A DNA stretch of 64,000 nucleotides, from positions 563,277 through 627,276 of the forward strand of contig NZ_FOJM01000001.1 of the NCBI RefSeq assembly GCF_900111825.1, written 5' to 3'. This DNA comes from Pedobacter suwonensis (GTDB taxonomy: Bacteria; Bacteroidota; Bacteroidia; Sphingobacteriales; Sphingobacteriaceae). This document shows, piece after piece, positions 1-9,172 of this stretch; within the stretch, counting starts at the first letter, position 1; the number at the start of each line of letters is the position of its first letter. The notes under the pieces were generated by a model. That model searched no databases, was not told the origin of the DNA, and was given only the letters and a program-made list of their open reading frames with translations. The position numbers and the translations under genes are program-made.

Positions 1-1
1 A

Positions 2-628
2 GGAATTACGGCTATGCTGGTGTACAACCTTTCGAAGGTTAACGGACAGGCCAATGTTCCGACCATGTTGCTGGCCGGTATTGCAATTAATGCCATGGCA
101 GGTGCGTTAACCGGATTGGTTACCTACCTGGCCGATGAGCAGAAGCTGAGGAGTATTACTTTCTGGATGATGGGTAGCCTGGGCGGTGCCACCTGGCAAA
201 ATGTAGGTTGTTTGTTTCCTTTCGTATGTATTGCCGTGTTTGGCCTCCCGTTTTTAGCCAAAGGTTTAAATTTGTTTGCCATTGGCGAAAACCAGGTTGA
301 GCTGATCGGCCTGAACCCCCACCGCATCAAAATCCTGGTCGTGGTAATGGCCACCATGGCCGTAGGTGCTTCGGTTGCCGTTTCGGGCATTATCGGATTT
401 ATCGGTTTACTTATCCCCCACCTTACACGTTTAATTGGCGGGGTAGACCATCGTTTTGTACTTCCGGTTTCAGCATTAATGGGCGCGTTGGTACTCACCG
501 TGGCAGATCTGGTTTCGAGATTAATCGTACAGCCTATCGAATTGCCAATAGGCGTGGTTACTGCCCTGATGGGTAGTCCCGTTTTCCTATACATCCTCAT
601 TAAAGACAAAAAGAAATTAGTTAATTAA
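2..628 (+). CDS. FecCD-family iron/haem ABC transporter permease (5' truncated by window edge)
   Basis: Inner-membrane permease of a haem or ferric-siderophore importer. The frame is open from the first bases of the window, and only about 209 residues are present against roughly 330-350 for the family, so the N-terminal half lies outside. The visible part has the FecCD hallmarks: hydrophobic segments, the cytoplasmic motif GENQVELIGLNPHRIKI, and the conserved stretch SGIIGFIGLLIPHLTRLIGG that contacts the ATPase. The matching ATP-binding gene starts 11 bp after the stop, so the two are co-transcribed. The ATPase resembles HmuV, which favours haem as substrate, but vitamin B12 or a siderophore cannot be excluded from the permease alone. 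Confidence 0.9.
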   Translation, partial: GITAMLVYNLSKVNGQANVPTMLLAGIAINAMAGALTGLVTYLADEQKLRSITFWMMGSLGGATWQNVGCLFPFVCIAVFGLPFLAKGLNLFAIGENQVELIGLNPHRIKILVVVMATMAVGASVAVSGIIGFIGLLIPHLTRLIGGVDHRFVLPVSALMGALVLTVADLVSRLIVQPIELPIGVVTALMGSPVFLYILIKDKKKLVN

Positions 629-638
629 TTACCGGTTT

Positions 639-1511
639 ATGCTTAGAGTAGAATCCATTACCTATAAACTGAACAAGAGGCCCCTCTTAAAAGACATATC
701 ATTTAGCATCAGGCCGGGCGAAATGGTTGCGCTTTTAGGATCGAACGGTGCCGGAAAGTCTACCCTGATGCGCTTACTTTCTGGTGAGAGGAAGCCCGAG
801 AGCGGGCGCATTATGCTATATGGAGATGATCTTCGGGATTATAAGCGAAAGATACTGGCCACCAAAAGGGCGTACCTGCAACAGCACAACCCGGTTACCA
901 TGGCTTTTAGCGTCAAAGAAGTAGTAATGATGGGGAGGTATGGCTTTAAAGGCTTACCATCTGCAAAAAACGACGAGACTGCGGTATTAGAAACGATGGA
1001 ACTTTGCGGATTGCTTGATTTTGCAGACCGCTCGATGCTTAGCCTTTCAGGCGGCGAGCAGCAAAGGGTACACCTGGCCAGGGTTTTGACTCAACTGTGG
1101 GATAACCCGGATGCTGTATTGCTGTTAGATGAGCCGACCAACAATATGGACTTGCAGTTTCAGCATCAAACCCTGTCTATCGCTGCTGCGATGGCTAAAA
1201 AAGGTTATATGATTATTGTGGTACTGCACGATGTTAACCTTGCTGCCCAATATGCCAGCCGGCTGATCATTTTAAAAGATGGCCGCAAATGGTGGGATGG
1301 CACCCCTGCGCAGGTGCTTACACCGCAGCACATTTATACGGCATTCGGCATTCACGCCCAGGCATATACAGACCAAAGCAGTTTAAAAACAGTTATCGTA
1401 CCTAAAGAAATTAAACTTGATGCCGCAAAGTTCAATTCTAACCTGCAAGCTGCAGGGCAGCCCATTTATAATTTGGCAAATACCAGTATCGATGAATTGG
1501 CGACAATCTAA
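639..1511 (+). CDS. hmuV: Haem ABC transporter ATP-binding protein, HmuV-like
   Basis: Cytoplasmic ATPase that powers the FecCD permease encoded 11 bp upstream. Walker A is GSNGAGKST (residues about 34-42), the signature is LSGGEQQRV (about 140), Walker B is LLLDEPTNNMD (about 163-173), and the H-loop is VVLHDVN. At 290 residues it is some 30 longer than typical HmuV because of a C-terminal tail after about residue 250 with no recognised domain. The order permease-ATPase is that of hmuUV operons, and the substrate-binding protein should lie left of the window. Haem specificity is inferred from ATPase type and operon shape; a siderophore system is the alternative. Confidence 0.88.
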   Translation: MLRVESITYKLNKRPLLKDISFSIRPGEMVALLGSNGAGKSTLMRLLSGERKPESGRIMLYGDDLRDYKRKILATKRAYLQQHNPVTMAFSVKEVVMMGRYGFKGLPSAKNDETAVLETMELCGLLDFADRSMLSLSGGEQQRVHLARVLTQLWDNPDAVLLLDEPTNNMDLQFQHQTLSIAAAMAKKGYMIIVVLHDVNLAAQYASRLIILKDGRKWWDGTPAQVLTPQHIYTAFGIHAQAYTDQSSLKTVIVPKEIKLDAAKFNSNLQAAGQPIYNLANTSIDELATI

Positions 1512-1530
1512 TTATTCATTTGGCCAATCG

Positions 1531-1546
1531 TGCTATCCTGATAGCA
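1531..1546 (+). terminator. Possible weak hairpin after hmuV
   Basis: The arms TGCTATC and GATAGCA form a perfect 7-bp inverted repeat 19 bp after the hmuV stop, followed by ACATTTTG. The stem is short and the T tract is poor, so this is only a candidate terminator between hmuV and the facing AraC gene. Confidence 0.3.
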
Positions 1547-1655
1547 ACATTTTGAAAACGACATTTCTGCATCCACTATTACTTTCATAAAAACTAAGCC
1601 AGGCCATTGGTATTAACGGTACAAAAAGTAAGAATACGGGGCCCAGCTTATCGAA

Positions 1656-2633
1656 TCAGAGCCGCAAATCGCTAGGTAAAATCCCATAATACTTTTTAAA
1701 AGCATTGGTGAAACTGGCTTGATGTTTAAAACCGATATTTACGCCTACTTCGTACATGTTTTTTCCTTCCTCTAAAATCAACCTTTTGGCTTCCTCCATC
1801 CTCAGGCGGGTTACAAAATCGTAAATGGTACTGCCAAAATATTTTTTAAAGCCCGTTCTCAATTTAAATTCGTTCAGCAATATCATCTTTGAAAGTTGCT
1901 TATGGGTTGGCGGATTGATATAATCGCGCTCCAGAATTTCCCGGGCTTCTTCCAGCTTTGGAATATCGCGATCAAGCAGCGGTTCCCTGCCGCCCTGCAG
2001 GTGCTGACTAAATTGCTCCAGCTGATACATAATCAGCTCGGTAATGCGTGCATCAGTAAACAAACGTTTCAATTCTCCGTCCTGCCTGCAGGTAATAATG
2101 GCATCAATCGCCCTGTACATTTCGGGTGTCATAAAAAGATCCTGGTCCGCAAAAGAGGTTGATATTCCTTTTTCCATTTCCTGTACAAACTGTTCATGTA
2201 AGGGAGAATACAGATCAACCAGACGGAGGTAATAATCTTTAGAAAGAACAATCAAAAAATATACAAACTCTGCATCCGGTTTCACATCATAAGCTTCTTT
2301 TGCCGAGGGGATATATCTGATGTTATGTCTGCTCAATCCATATTTAGCTGATGGATTACCTATTCCCGAAGTATTTTTGCGGCTAAAGATAAACTGACAG
2401 GTGATGGCCTCTCCTTCTACTTCAGTGAGGATGCGGGCCGGACCATCAAATTTCATCTCGGCGTGCACCAGGAACAGGCCATTTGTAGATAGCTGATAGT
2501 TTTTGATGGCTACGGGAGCATCCTTAATGGCTATTGATTTTTCTGACAATCGATGATCAGGCACATACCGATCTGGAATTTCTTCGCTAAACAGAAAATC
2601 TTTTTGATGTGCTAGTCTTGCCTTTACAATCAT
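1656..2633 (-). CDS. AraC-family transcriptional regulator, PchR-like
   Basis: A 325-residue regulator with a divergent N-terminal sensing half (about 1-210) and a C-terminal pair of AraC helix-turn-helix motifs (about 225-325; for example KQLSKMILLNEFKLRTGFKK and the second helix set ending FTNAFKKYYGILPSDLRL). That C-terminal form resembles PchR-type regulators, which in other bacteria activate siderophore or haem uptake genes when the cognate ligand is imported. It faces the hmuUV-like genes, ending 145 bp from the hmuV stop, so a role in iron or haem uptake is plausible but inferred from position. The start at 2633 is an ATG; upstream lies a 900-bp gene-free stretch. Confidence 0.85.
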   Translation of the reverse strand: MIVKARLAHQKDFLFSEEIPDRYVPDHRLSEKSIAIKDAPVAIKNYQLSTNGLFLVHAEMKFDGPARILTEVEGEAITCQFIFSRKNTSGIGNPSAKYGLSRHNIRYIPSAKEAYDVKPDAEFVYFLIVLSKDYYLRLVDLYSPLHEQFVQEMEKGISTSFADQDLFMTPEMYRAIDAIITCRQDGELKRLFTDARITELIMYQLEQFSQHLQGGREPLLDRDIPKLEEAREILERDYINPPTHKQLSKMILLNEFKLRTGFKKYFGSTIYDFVTRLRMEEAKRLILEEGKNMYEVGVNIGFKHQASFTNAFKKYYGILPSDLRL

Positions 2634-3533
2634 TTCAGGTCGGTTATCATTTAATCACTTACCAGACAAATATAATATTATTATTTATATTAATTCTAAA
2701 TAAGGATGATTATTAATGATCAGCTATTTGAGAAAACAATGCTCAACTGTCAGGTAATCGTTTATTCACTGGCCTTACAGCGTGCTGAACGGGCCTTTGG
2801 CTTAAAGGGTGCCAACCTGAAATAAACCTGGACAAAATTACCTAAAGGCGTTTATTTAGGGGTCTTTTAATAAGATATAGAAAGATGGACTCCGCAGGAT
2901 ATTATAATAACATCTGTGTAAAACAGCCATTCTATTATTCGTATTAACAGATGTACAATGAATTTCGGCAAAAGGCCTGAAGGATAAAAAATTCCCATCT
3001 AAAAAAGAGCGCTGATTTAGATAGGAAAGAGAGATAATTTAAACCTGATGAGTTAATAGGTAGATGTTAGTATGGTGATCAATTTCAAGATGAAAATGAT
3101 ACATTAAAAATTGAGGCATTTTTCATTTAGGTCAAACTAAGATCGCATTCTGCACTCATTTTTAGCACTAACTTACATAGATCGGTGTATTTTCGTTATG
3201 GATAGGTGAAATTGGTAATCGAATCCACCGTTGCTTATCAAAATACCCCGCCATTTCTACCGGTATTTCATATCATTTATATTGCCGCCTTTCGAACAAA
3301 TCAAATAAATATCAATTAAACTGGCTTTCATCTACTCCCTTCAATTTTTATGGTTAATGCAGTTATGAATTCTGTTAATTACGAAAGCTGAAAGGGTCCC
3401 TGACATACAATAATGTAATTTTCATCATATAAATTACATCTAAAGAAGAAAATTCAAGGTAATACAGGATAAATTTTCTATTTTCAGAGCGAAAAGGTGT
3501 AATTTCGTTATATATGCAAAAGGAGTTTAACAA
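2634..3533. other. Gene-free AT-rich interval (900 bp)
   Basis: No coding frame with recognisable protein features was seen on either strand. The interval holds the 5' regions of the divergent AraC gene and the LytTR gene. A 28-codon frame from 2739 exists but has nothing to support it. No tRNA, repeat or strong hairpin was found by eye. Confidence 0.4.
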
Positions 3534-4259
3534 ATGATTAGGTGTATAGCCATTGATGACCAGCAAAACTCGATATTGGGTCTTGAAAAATATATAGCAG
3601 ATACGCCAAATATGGAACTCCTGGCTAGCTACACCGATCCGATGGCAGCTTTGAGCGAACTCAAAAATATCGATCTGGTAGATGTAATCTTTATGGACAT
3701 TGAAATGCCACAGCTTTCAGGCATTGAACTTTCTAAAGCAATCCGCTCCAAAACCAGAAAACTTATTTTTACTACCTCGCATGCGGAATATGCCTATGAA
3801 GCTTTCGAAGCAGAGGCAGATGCTTATCTACTCAAACCTTACGGCTATGCTAAATTTGCCTTAACGCTAAACCGTGTTTTTGGAGAGGAGATAGAAGATT
3901 TTGCGCAGGAATCCTACTTCTTCGTCAAGAATAAATCTGAAGCACATAAAGCTGTTTTAGTACGATATGCAGATATTATCGCGTTTGAAAGTTTTCACAA
4001 CTACATCAAAATACATACAACAGAAAAAGTGATTATTGCTTATTTAAGCCTGAAAGATGTTAAAGAGCAGCTAAATATAGAAAAAGGCTTTATTCAATTG
4101 CACAGAGGTTATATTATTTCCATCAATCATATCTCACATGTTGAAGGTACAAGGATCACACTTTCTAACCAAACCAGCTTTACCGTTGGCGATCTGTACT
4201 ATAATGATTTCCGTGATTTTTTTGCTGATAAACTGGTAACCAGCAAACGAAGCAAATAA
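3534..4259 (+). CDS. LytTR-family response regulator
   Basis: A 241-residue two-domain regulator. The N-terminal receiver (about 1-120) has the acidic pair DD at 8-9, the phospho-acceptor Asp55 in FMDIEMP, and the Lys of YLLKPYG. The C-terminal LytTR DNA-binding domain (about 140-240) includes FIQLHRGYIISINHISHVEG. Such regulators normally pair with a LytS/YehU-type membrane histidine kinase, but no such gene adjoins, so this one is an orphan here. An unusually clear AAAGGAG ribosome-binding site at 3519-3525 fixes the ATG start; most genes in this window lack one. A bidirectional terminator follows. Confidence 0.9.
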   Translation: MIRCIAIDDQQNSILGLEKYIADTPNMELLASYTDPMAALSELKNIDLVDVIFMDIEMPQLSGIELSKAIRSKTRKLIFTTSHAEYAYEAFEAEADAYLLKPYGYAKFALTLNRVFGEEIEDFAQESYFFVKNKSEAHKAVLVRYADIIAFESFHNYIKIHTTEKVIIAYLSLKDVKEQLNIEKGFIQLHRGYIISINHISHVEGTRITLSNQTSFTVGDLYYNDFRDFFADKLVTSKRSK

Positions 4260-4313
4260 GGTTTTCGTATCACATAACGTGCAGGACACGATTGACGAGA
4301 TCAGGAAGAAGGA

Positions 4314-4350
4314 GTTATATCATAAAACTTCATCACTTTTATGATATAAC
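4314..4350. terminator. Bidirectional hairpin terminator
   Basis: The arms GTTATATCATAAAA (4314-4327) and TTTTATGATATAAC (4337-4350) pair perfectly over 14 bp with a 9-base loop, followed on the plus strand by CTCTCTTTTA. It sits between the convergent LytTR gene (stop 4259) and the H1-like gene (stop 4370), so it can serve both. Confidence 0.75.
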
Positions 4351-4369
4351 CTCTCTTTTAAGCGGTAAA

Positions 4370-4549
4370 TTATTTTGCGCTGTTTTTTTTATCGGTTACT
4401 TCAGCTCTGATTTCCTGGGCCAGAACTTTTAAGTCTTGCATAGCTTTACGTACGCGTGTACCAGCAGCTGCATTACCGCCATCATAAAATTTGGTTACGT
4501 CTGCTTCAACTGAAGAGATTAAATCTTGCACTTTTTTAAATTTGTCCAT
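4370..4549 (-). CDS. Histone H1-like small protein
   Basis: A 59-residue basic, Ala-rich helical protein. It begins MDKFKKVQDLISSVEADVTK, continues with a GNAAAGTRVRKAMQDLK segment, and ends in a lysine-rich tail (EVTDKKNSAK). This is the shape of the short 'histone H1' family common in Bacteroidota, thought to bind DNA non-specifically and to take part in nucleoid organisation. The frame is complete from an ATG at 4549 to a TAA at 4370, and a TAnnTTTG -7 box lies upstream at 4623-4630. It is encoded alone, convergent with the LytTR gene across a strong terminator. Family assignment is from memory of the sequence pattern; DNA binding is inferred. Confidence 0.8.
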   Translation of the reverse strand: MDKFKKVQDLISSVEADVTKFYDGGNAAAGTRVRKAMQDLKVLAQEIRAEVTDKKNSAK

Positions 4550-4622
4550 AATTTTCTTTTGTAGGGATGATCTACATCCATTAGTTAAATAATATCACTT
4601 TCCGCTAGCAATAAACGGGCCG

Positions 4623-4630
4623 CAAAACTA
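4623..4630 (-). promoter_or_regulatory. -7 promoter element of the H1-like gene
   Basis: On the minus strand this reads TAGTTTTG, matching the Bacteroidota -7 consensus TAnnTTTG, about 73 bp upstream of the H1-like start. No exact TTTG -33 box was found, so the call rests on one element. Confidence 0.4.
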
Positions 4631-4845
4631 TTGTTTTTATAAGTTAAACTAACGTTTTTGCTACATCATTATTACAAACTACCTCAAAAAAACAGTGCAG
4701 TAACGAAGTATGGTAACAAAAATAGCTGCCGCAACACACAAAAGCTTCCTCATTTTTAACGCTTTAAGCGTAGTGCCTGCTGTCGTCAAAAAAATTAAAA
4801 TCGAGCCATTTAATTTTGTAATTATGTCTTATCTTGGTTGGAAAT

Positions 4846-6057
4846 ATGCAGTCGTTAAATCTTCTCATTTGCACCACTTGTTTATTACTACTCACCTTCT
4901 CCATACATCTCTTTTTTGCGAAAAAGGGCAATAGGTTTTTAAACCTATTGCTTTCCCTTGTATTTTTCGCACGTTTCGGACAGATCTTCACCTCGTTGCT
5001 TTTCAAAGCTGGTCAACCCGAGGCTTTGGCCATCTTCCATCAAACGTTTACACCGTTTTATTATGCTGCCCCAGCTTGTTTTTATTTATATGTTACAGGC
5101 TTTCTTCAGCACCGTAAACGGTTACAAAAAATAGAATGGCTTCATTTTATACCAGCTTTACTGGCCGTTATCCATGTTATCCCCTGGCATCTTTCCGTTA
5201 TGCCTGATTGGAATTTGGTGGGAACACAGTTAGCCCAGAAAGGATACTTCTTTTTAAATGTAAAAACGGGGCTTTTTCCGCCATACTTCCATTATATATT
5301 TCGGCCATTAATGGTCATTTGTTATTTATGTGCCAGTTGGATTGCGGTCATCCGCCTCAAAAACAAACCTCAACAGTTCTTCGATAGCGAAGGCAGAAAA
5401 TGGATCATCTTTTTTCTAAGGATCGGAACTTTTTTTCAGGTGTTTGGTCTGGCGCCCTTTATGTTAAAATACCTGAATATACCGTATGTTAATACCTATT
5501 TTATCGTATTAAACTGTTTGGCCCTGCTGCTTATTTTGTGGTATACGCTTCACAAGCCTTATATTTTTTATGGCTATTTGCTGGTGGCGGTAAACTGGAC
5601 TAAAAAACCTGAAGCCGGGGAAAACAGCACTGATGACCTAATAGTTCCTTTAAAAACAGAAAATCTGATACCTAGCCCTTCAAAAGCTAAAAAGTTTAAC
5701 CTTTTAGATGAGCAGTTGGCAGACTATGCCCTCGCCATGAAAGAAATAATGGAAAGGGAGCAGCTCTACCTCCTTCACGATTTTCAGATTATGGACCTGG
5801 CGGCAAAACTTAACCTGCCGATCCATCACTGTTCTTTTGTAATCAACAAACACATCGGCAAAAATTTCCGCGATTGGATAAACGGTTACCGGATTGATCA
5901 TTTTTTGAAACAATATCCCCTAAAATCAGATAAAATAACCATCGAAGCCATGGCCTCAGAAGCTGGCTTTAAAAGTCACGCCACTTTTTATAACGCATTT
6001 AAAAAGGAAACAGGATTAATGCCAACTGCCTATTTTGCACAGGAAATGAGTTATTAA
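4846..6057 (+). CDS. Membrane-anchored AraC-family regulator
   Basis: About 403 residues. The N-terminal 240 residues are strongly hydrophobic with roughly seven predicted membrane segments, beginning LLICTTCLLLLTFSIHLFF. A linker follows, then a C-terminal AraC helix-turn-helix domain (about 295-400; KSHATFYNAFKKETGLMPTA). This architecture, with a membrane sensor fused to an AraC DNA-binding domain, is frequent in Bacteroidota; ligands are mostly unknown. ATG 4846 was chosen, with GGA just upstream, over an in-frame TTG at 4834. It stands alone, so targets cannot be inferred. Confidence 0.82.
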   Translation: MQSLNLLICTTCLLLLTFSIHLFFAKKGNRFLNLLLSLVFFARFGQIFTSLLFKAGQPEALAIFHQTFTPFYYAAPACFYLYVTGFLQHRKRLQKIEWLHFIPALLAVIHVIPWHLSVMPDWNLVGTQLAQKGYFFLNVKTGLFPPYFHYIFRPLMVICYLCASWIAVIRLKNKPQQFFDSEGRKWIIFFLRIGTFFQVFGLAPFMLKYLNIPYVNTYFIVLNCLALLLILWYTLHKPYIFYGYLLVAVNWTKKPEAGENSTDDLIVPLKTENLIPSPSKAKKFNLLDEQLADYALAMKEIMEREQLYLLHDFQIMDLAAKLNLPIHHCSFVINKHIGKNFRDWINGYRIDHFLKQYPLKSDKITIEAMASEAGFKSHATFYNAFKKETGLMPTAYFAQEMSY

Positions 6058-6229
6058 CCCGTCAAATAACCATTTTGTAGTCTAACTATCGTATCGTTAG
6101 AGATGACAAAACACCTCATTCGTGAGTGTAGACCACAAACAGGATACCTTTGATTCTGGAATATTACAAGTGTATATCATTTCAATTGAATATGCTGGTA
6201 CTATATGCTGTAATCAATATTAGTTTCAT

Positions 6230-6829
6230 ATGCACAACTCGACATCTTATTTACGTCCCCTCTTTAATTATCTTGAGCAATTTTGTCCTTTATCAAATGT
6301 GATCAAAGCCCAACATGAAAGATCCTGCAAGCTTATCCATGTAAAGAAAAATAAATATATTCTTTCACCACTGGATAGTAATGCTTCTCTATATTTTTTG
6401 ATAAGCGGGGTTGTACGTGGTTTTGTCCGCGATGGTAAAAAAGATATTAGTACCTGGTTCAGTTTAGGAAATGAATTAATAAGCGCTATACGTCACCCCG
6501 ACCAGCAGTCTGGTCCTTCTATAGAATATCTTCAGGCCCTTGAAGACTGCAAGCTCATCTGCATTCCATACACTTTAATGGATTTCCTGTACAATAACTA
6601 TCCTGAGACTAACCTGATCGGCAGAAAGCTGATGGAACGGCATCATTATGCGGCCTCAGAGCGCGCAATACTGTCGCGCATTCCCAAAGCTACCGGCAGA
6701 TACCGCAAACTTCAGGAGAGTGGCCTCGATATCGACCGAATACCACAGCGTTACCTGGCCAGTTACCTGGGGGTACGTGGAGAAACCATGAGCAGAATAA
6801 GAAGTAAGATTTTGGAACCAAATTATTAA
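6230..6829 (+). CDS. Crp/Fnr-family transcriptional regulator
   Basis: A 199-residue protein with a cyclic-nucleotide-binding-like beta-roll (about 35-125; the stretch SLYFLISGVVRGFVRDG is typical) and a C-terminal helix-turn-helix (about 160-190; IPQRYLASYLGVRGETMSRI). Bacteroidota carry many such Crp-like proteins that lack the exact cAMP-contact residues, so the effector is unknown. It lies alone between the AraC gene and map. An ATG start at 6230 gives a normal family length. Confidence 0.85.
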   Translation: MHNSTSYLRPLFNYLEQFCPLSNVIKAQHERSCKLIHVKKNKYILSPLDSNASLYFLISGVVRGFVRDGKKDISTWFSLGNELISAIRHPDQQSGPSIEYLQALEDCKLICIPYTLMDFLYNNYPETNLIGRKLMERHHYAASERAILSRIPKATGRYRKLQESGLDIDRIPQRYLASYLGVRGETMSRIRSKILEPNY

Positions 6830-7022
6830 AACGCACCCAAGTATTCCGGCAAACTTATAGCTAAACGCCAATGCTTTCAGTATATAGTTCACAGATCCTG
6901 GTTTTCGGTAAAGGAGTATATTTTTTTTAGCAATGAATATCAGGAGTGGTCACAGGAGCATGAACGTTACCCCACCATAAGGTATACGAAGATAAAAATA
7001 GCACGCTTTCAGCTTCTTTTGC

Positions 7023-7030
7023 TAAATTTG
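7023..7030 (+). promoter_or_regulatory. -7 promoter element of map
   Basis: TAAATTTG matches the Bacteroidota -7 consensus exactly and ends only 5 bases before the map ATG (7036). A transcript starting the usual few bases downstream would have almost no leader. The -33 region has only partial TTTG likeness. Confidence 0.5.
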
Positions 7031-7035
7031 CAGCA

Positions 7036-7836
7036 ATGATTTTATATAAAACCAACGAAGAAGTAGAACTGATGCAGATTAGCGCACTATTGGTGAGCGA
7101 TACCCTTGCAGAAGTAGCTAAAATATTAAAGCCTGGCATCACCACCCTCGAAATAGACCGGTTAGCCAACGAATTTATTATGGATAATGGTGCTGTTCCA
7201 TCCTTTTACAATTACAATGGCTTTCCTTTTCATATTATCACCTCGGTAAATGATGTAGTGGTACATGGTTTCCCTAACAAGGATGAATTGAAAGATGGTG
7301 ATATTATTTCAGTGGATGTTGGCACGATTAAAAACGGTTTTCACGGTGATCATGCTTATACTTTCATCATAGGCGAAGTATCGCCCGAAATATTAAACCT
7401 GGTAAAAACGACCAAAGAGTCGCTTTTTCTGGGGATTAAGGAAGCTGTTGTGGGCAAACGCATCGGCGATATCAGTGCAGCCATCCAAAGCTATAACGAA
7501 AAGCAGGGATACGGCGTGGTAAGAGACCTGGTTGGCCACGGTTTGGGCAAAGAGATGCACGAAGATCCACAGGTGCCGAACTATGGCAGAAGAGGTACCG
7601 GTTTACTTTTAAGGGAAAATCTGGTGATGGCCATTGAACCGATGATCAATATGGGAAAAAAGGATGTTTTTCTGGATGAAGATGGCTGGACGATCAGGAC
7701 GGCAGACGGAAGCATGTCTGTACATTTTGAACACGACGTTTGTGTTAAAAAAGGTGAGGCACTTATTCTTTCCAATTATGCACCTATTGAGGCCGCAGAA
7801 AAGCAAAACAGCAACCTGAACACTTCTTATTATTAA
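7036..7836 (+). CDS. map: Methionine aminopeptidase, type I
   Basis: Removes the N-terminal methionine from nascent proteins in the cytoplasm, a two-metal hydrolase. All expected metal and active-site regions are visible: the Asp residues of SVDVGTIKNGFHGDHAYTF, the His of GHGLGKEMHEDP, and the Glu residues of AIEPMI and HFEHDV. The 266-residue length fits type I enzymes without an N-terminal extension. It is a single-gene unit here, with a terminator after the stop and a likely promoter abutting the start; in many bacteria map sits in a ribosomal or secY operon, so this may be one of several copies. Confidence in family is high, and in being the only copy is low. Confidence 0.95.
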   Translation: MILYKTNEEVELMQISALLVSDTLAEVAKILKPGITTLEIDRLANEFIMDNGAVPSFYNYNGFPFHIITSVNDVVVHGFPNKDELKDGDIISVDVGTIKNGFHGDHAYTFIIGEVSPEILNLVKTTKESLFLGIKEAVVGKRIGDISAAIQSYNEKQGYGVVRDLVGHGLGKEMHEDPQVPNYGRRGTGLLLRENLVMAIEPMINMGKKDVFLDEDGWTIRTADGSMSVHFEHDVCVKKGEALILSNYAPIEAAEKQNSNLNTSYY

Positions 7837-7845
7837 TATAGCAGA

Positions 7846-7886
7846 AAACGCAAGGAACTCTGACTATTATCAGAATCCTTGCGTTT
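7846..7886. terminator. Bidirectional terminator between map and the AI-2E-type exporter
   Basis: The outer arms AAACGCAAGGA (7846-7856) and TCCTTGCGTTT (7876-7886) are perfect, with an inner TCTGA/TCAGA pair extending the stem. T-rich sequence follows on the plus side and A-rich sequence precedes it. The hairpin lies between two convergent genes. Confidence 0.8.
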
Positions 7887-7917
7887 ATTTGTTTCTTTAA
7901 AATCTGTGATTTAGAAA

Positions 7918-9042
7918 CTATTCTTTTTCGGTTCCCGATTTGGTAGCCACCGGTTTTTTCTTTCTGAAAATAGGAAAAGTCATCGGACTTCTGGCCGGGC
8001 GCTCGTCGCCAAGCAATACACCCCATTGTTTAAATGATTCGGTACGATCGAATATAATTTTAAGCACGGCCACAATAGGCAAGGCCAGGAACATCCCGGA
8101 AATCCCGGCTATACTGCCGCCTATAAATACCCCGATAATTGCAAACAAAGCATTTATCTTCACCTTCGAGCCTACAATACGCGGCATCAGGATATTATTA
8201 TCCAGAAACTGAACAAAAGCAATTACACCTAAAACGGTAAGTACGGGCCATAACTCCTGCGATGAAGTAAGCGTTAACAGTACACCGATCACGTTACCGA
8301 TTAAGGCACCTACATAAGGGATCAGGTTTAATATCGCAAAGATTACCCCGATTAGCAGGGCATGTTTAATACCAATCAACATCAATATCCCCCCCAATAA
8401 AATGGTCATATAGGTAATCTGAATTAACAGTCCGATCAGATAACTTTTAATAATCGATTCAGTTTCATAAATGGCTTCTTTAACTTTCGGATGGTCATCC
8501 GCTTTAAACCACATGAAGATAAAACGCAAAATAATGTCTTTATAAAAAAGCATCAGGTAGATATAAATGGGTAATAAACCGATAAACACAAATATACCAC
8601 TCAGAGTAACAGCAGCACCACCTGCCATTGATGTCCCCATGTTCATCAGGTCATCGCTTTTGGCCTGAATAAAGGCTTTTTGCTGTTTATCATTGTAATG
8701 GGTAATGCGACTGATCCAATCGCTTAACGAATTGATATGTTGTGTTACATTGGCCTTTATCTGCGGAAAATCTTTAACCAAAATTCCAATCTGGTTGGAG
8801 AAAAACCAAATAATCAAAGCCACAAACAGGGCCACCAGCAAAATGGGTAAAATGATGGCTAACGATTCCGGCACTTTTTTTCTTTTTAAAAAGCGGTATG
8901 CGGGGAGCAGCATAATGCTGATGAAAAAAGCCATCAATATTGGCATGATGATGTCTCGTCCGATCACCATCACCGCTGCAATGGCCATTAGGCCCAGTAA
9001 TTCTATTGATCGTTTTACGGTTAGGGGTAATTTATTCGTCAT
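7918..9042 (-). CDS. AI-2E family transporter
   Basis: A 374-residue inner-membrane protein with about seven to eight hydrophobic helices and the family's conserved core near the C-terminal half (IFAILNLIPYVGALIGNVIG, then FLDNNILMPRIVGSKVKINA). The family includes TqsA, an autoinducer-2 exporter, and Na+/H+ antiporters; most members have unknown substrates, so the name is only a family label. It ends in a basic cytoplasmic tail rich in K, P and R. It is monocistronic, convergent with map and divergent from mnmE. Confidence 0.88.
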   Translation of the reverse strand: MTNKLPLTVKRSIELLGLMAIAAVMVIGRDIIMPILMAFFISIMLLPAYRFLKRKKVPESLAIILPILLVALFVALIIWFFSNQIGILVKDFPQIKANVTQHINSLSDWISRITHYNDKQQKAFIQAKSDDLMNMGTSMAGGAAVTLSGIFVFIGLLPIYIYLMLFYKDIILRFIFMWFKADDHPKVKEAIYETESIIKSYLIGLLIQITYMTILLGGILMLIGIKHALLIGVIFAILNLIPYVGALIGNVIGVLLTLTSSQELWPVLTVLGVIAFVQFLDNNILMPRIVGSKVKINALFAIIGVFIGGSIAGISGMFLALPIVAVLKIIFDRTESFKQWGVLLGDERPARSPMTFPIFRKKKPVATKSGTEKE

Positions 9043-9172
9043 AAAAAGCTTATTCTGATTTGAGATTTAAACACCGTCCGGTTTGAAATGTTTTGAATAA
9101 TTGCTTTGCGTGTGGGGTTTAGCATTTGGCGGCGAGAATTATTTTAAAATTGGGAGCGTGGAGTTGCGAGAC

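Noticed and set aside
3375..3566. 63-codon minus-strand frame over the LytTR start
   Set aside because: It overlaps the well-supported LytTR start and ribosome-binding site and has no features.
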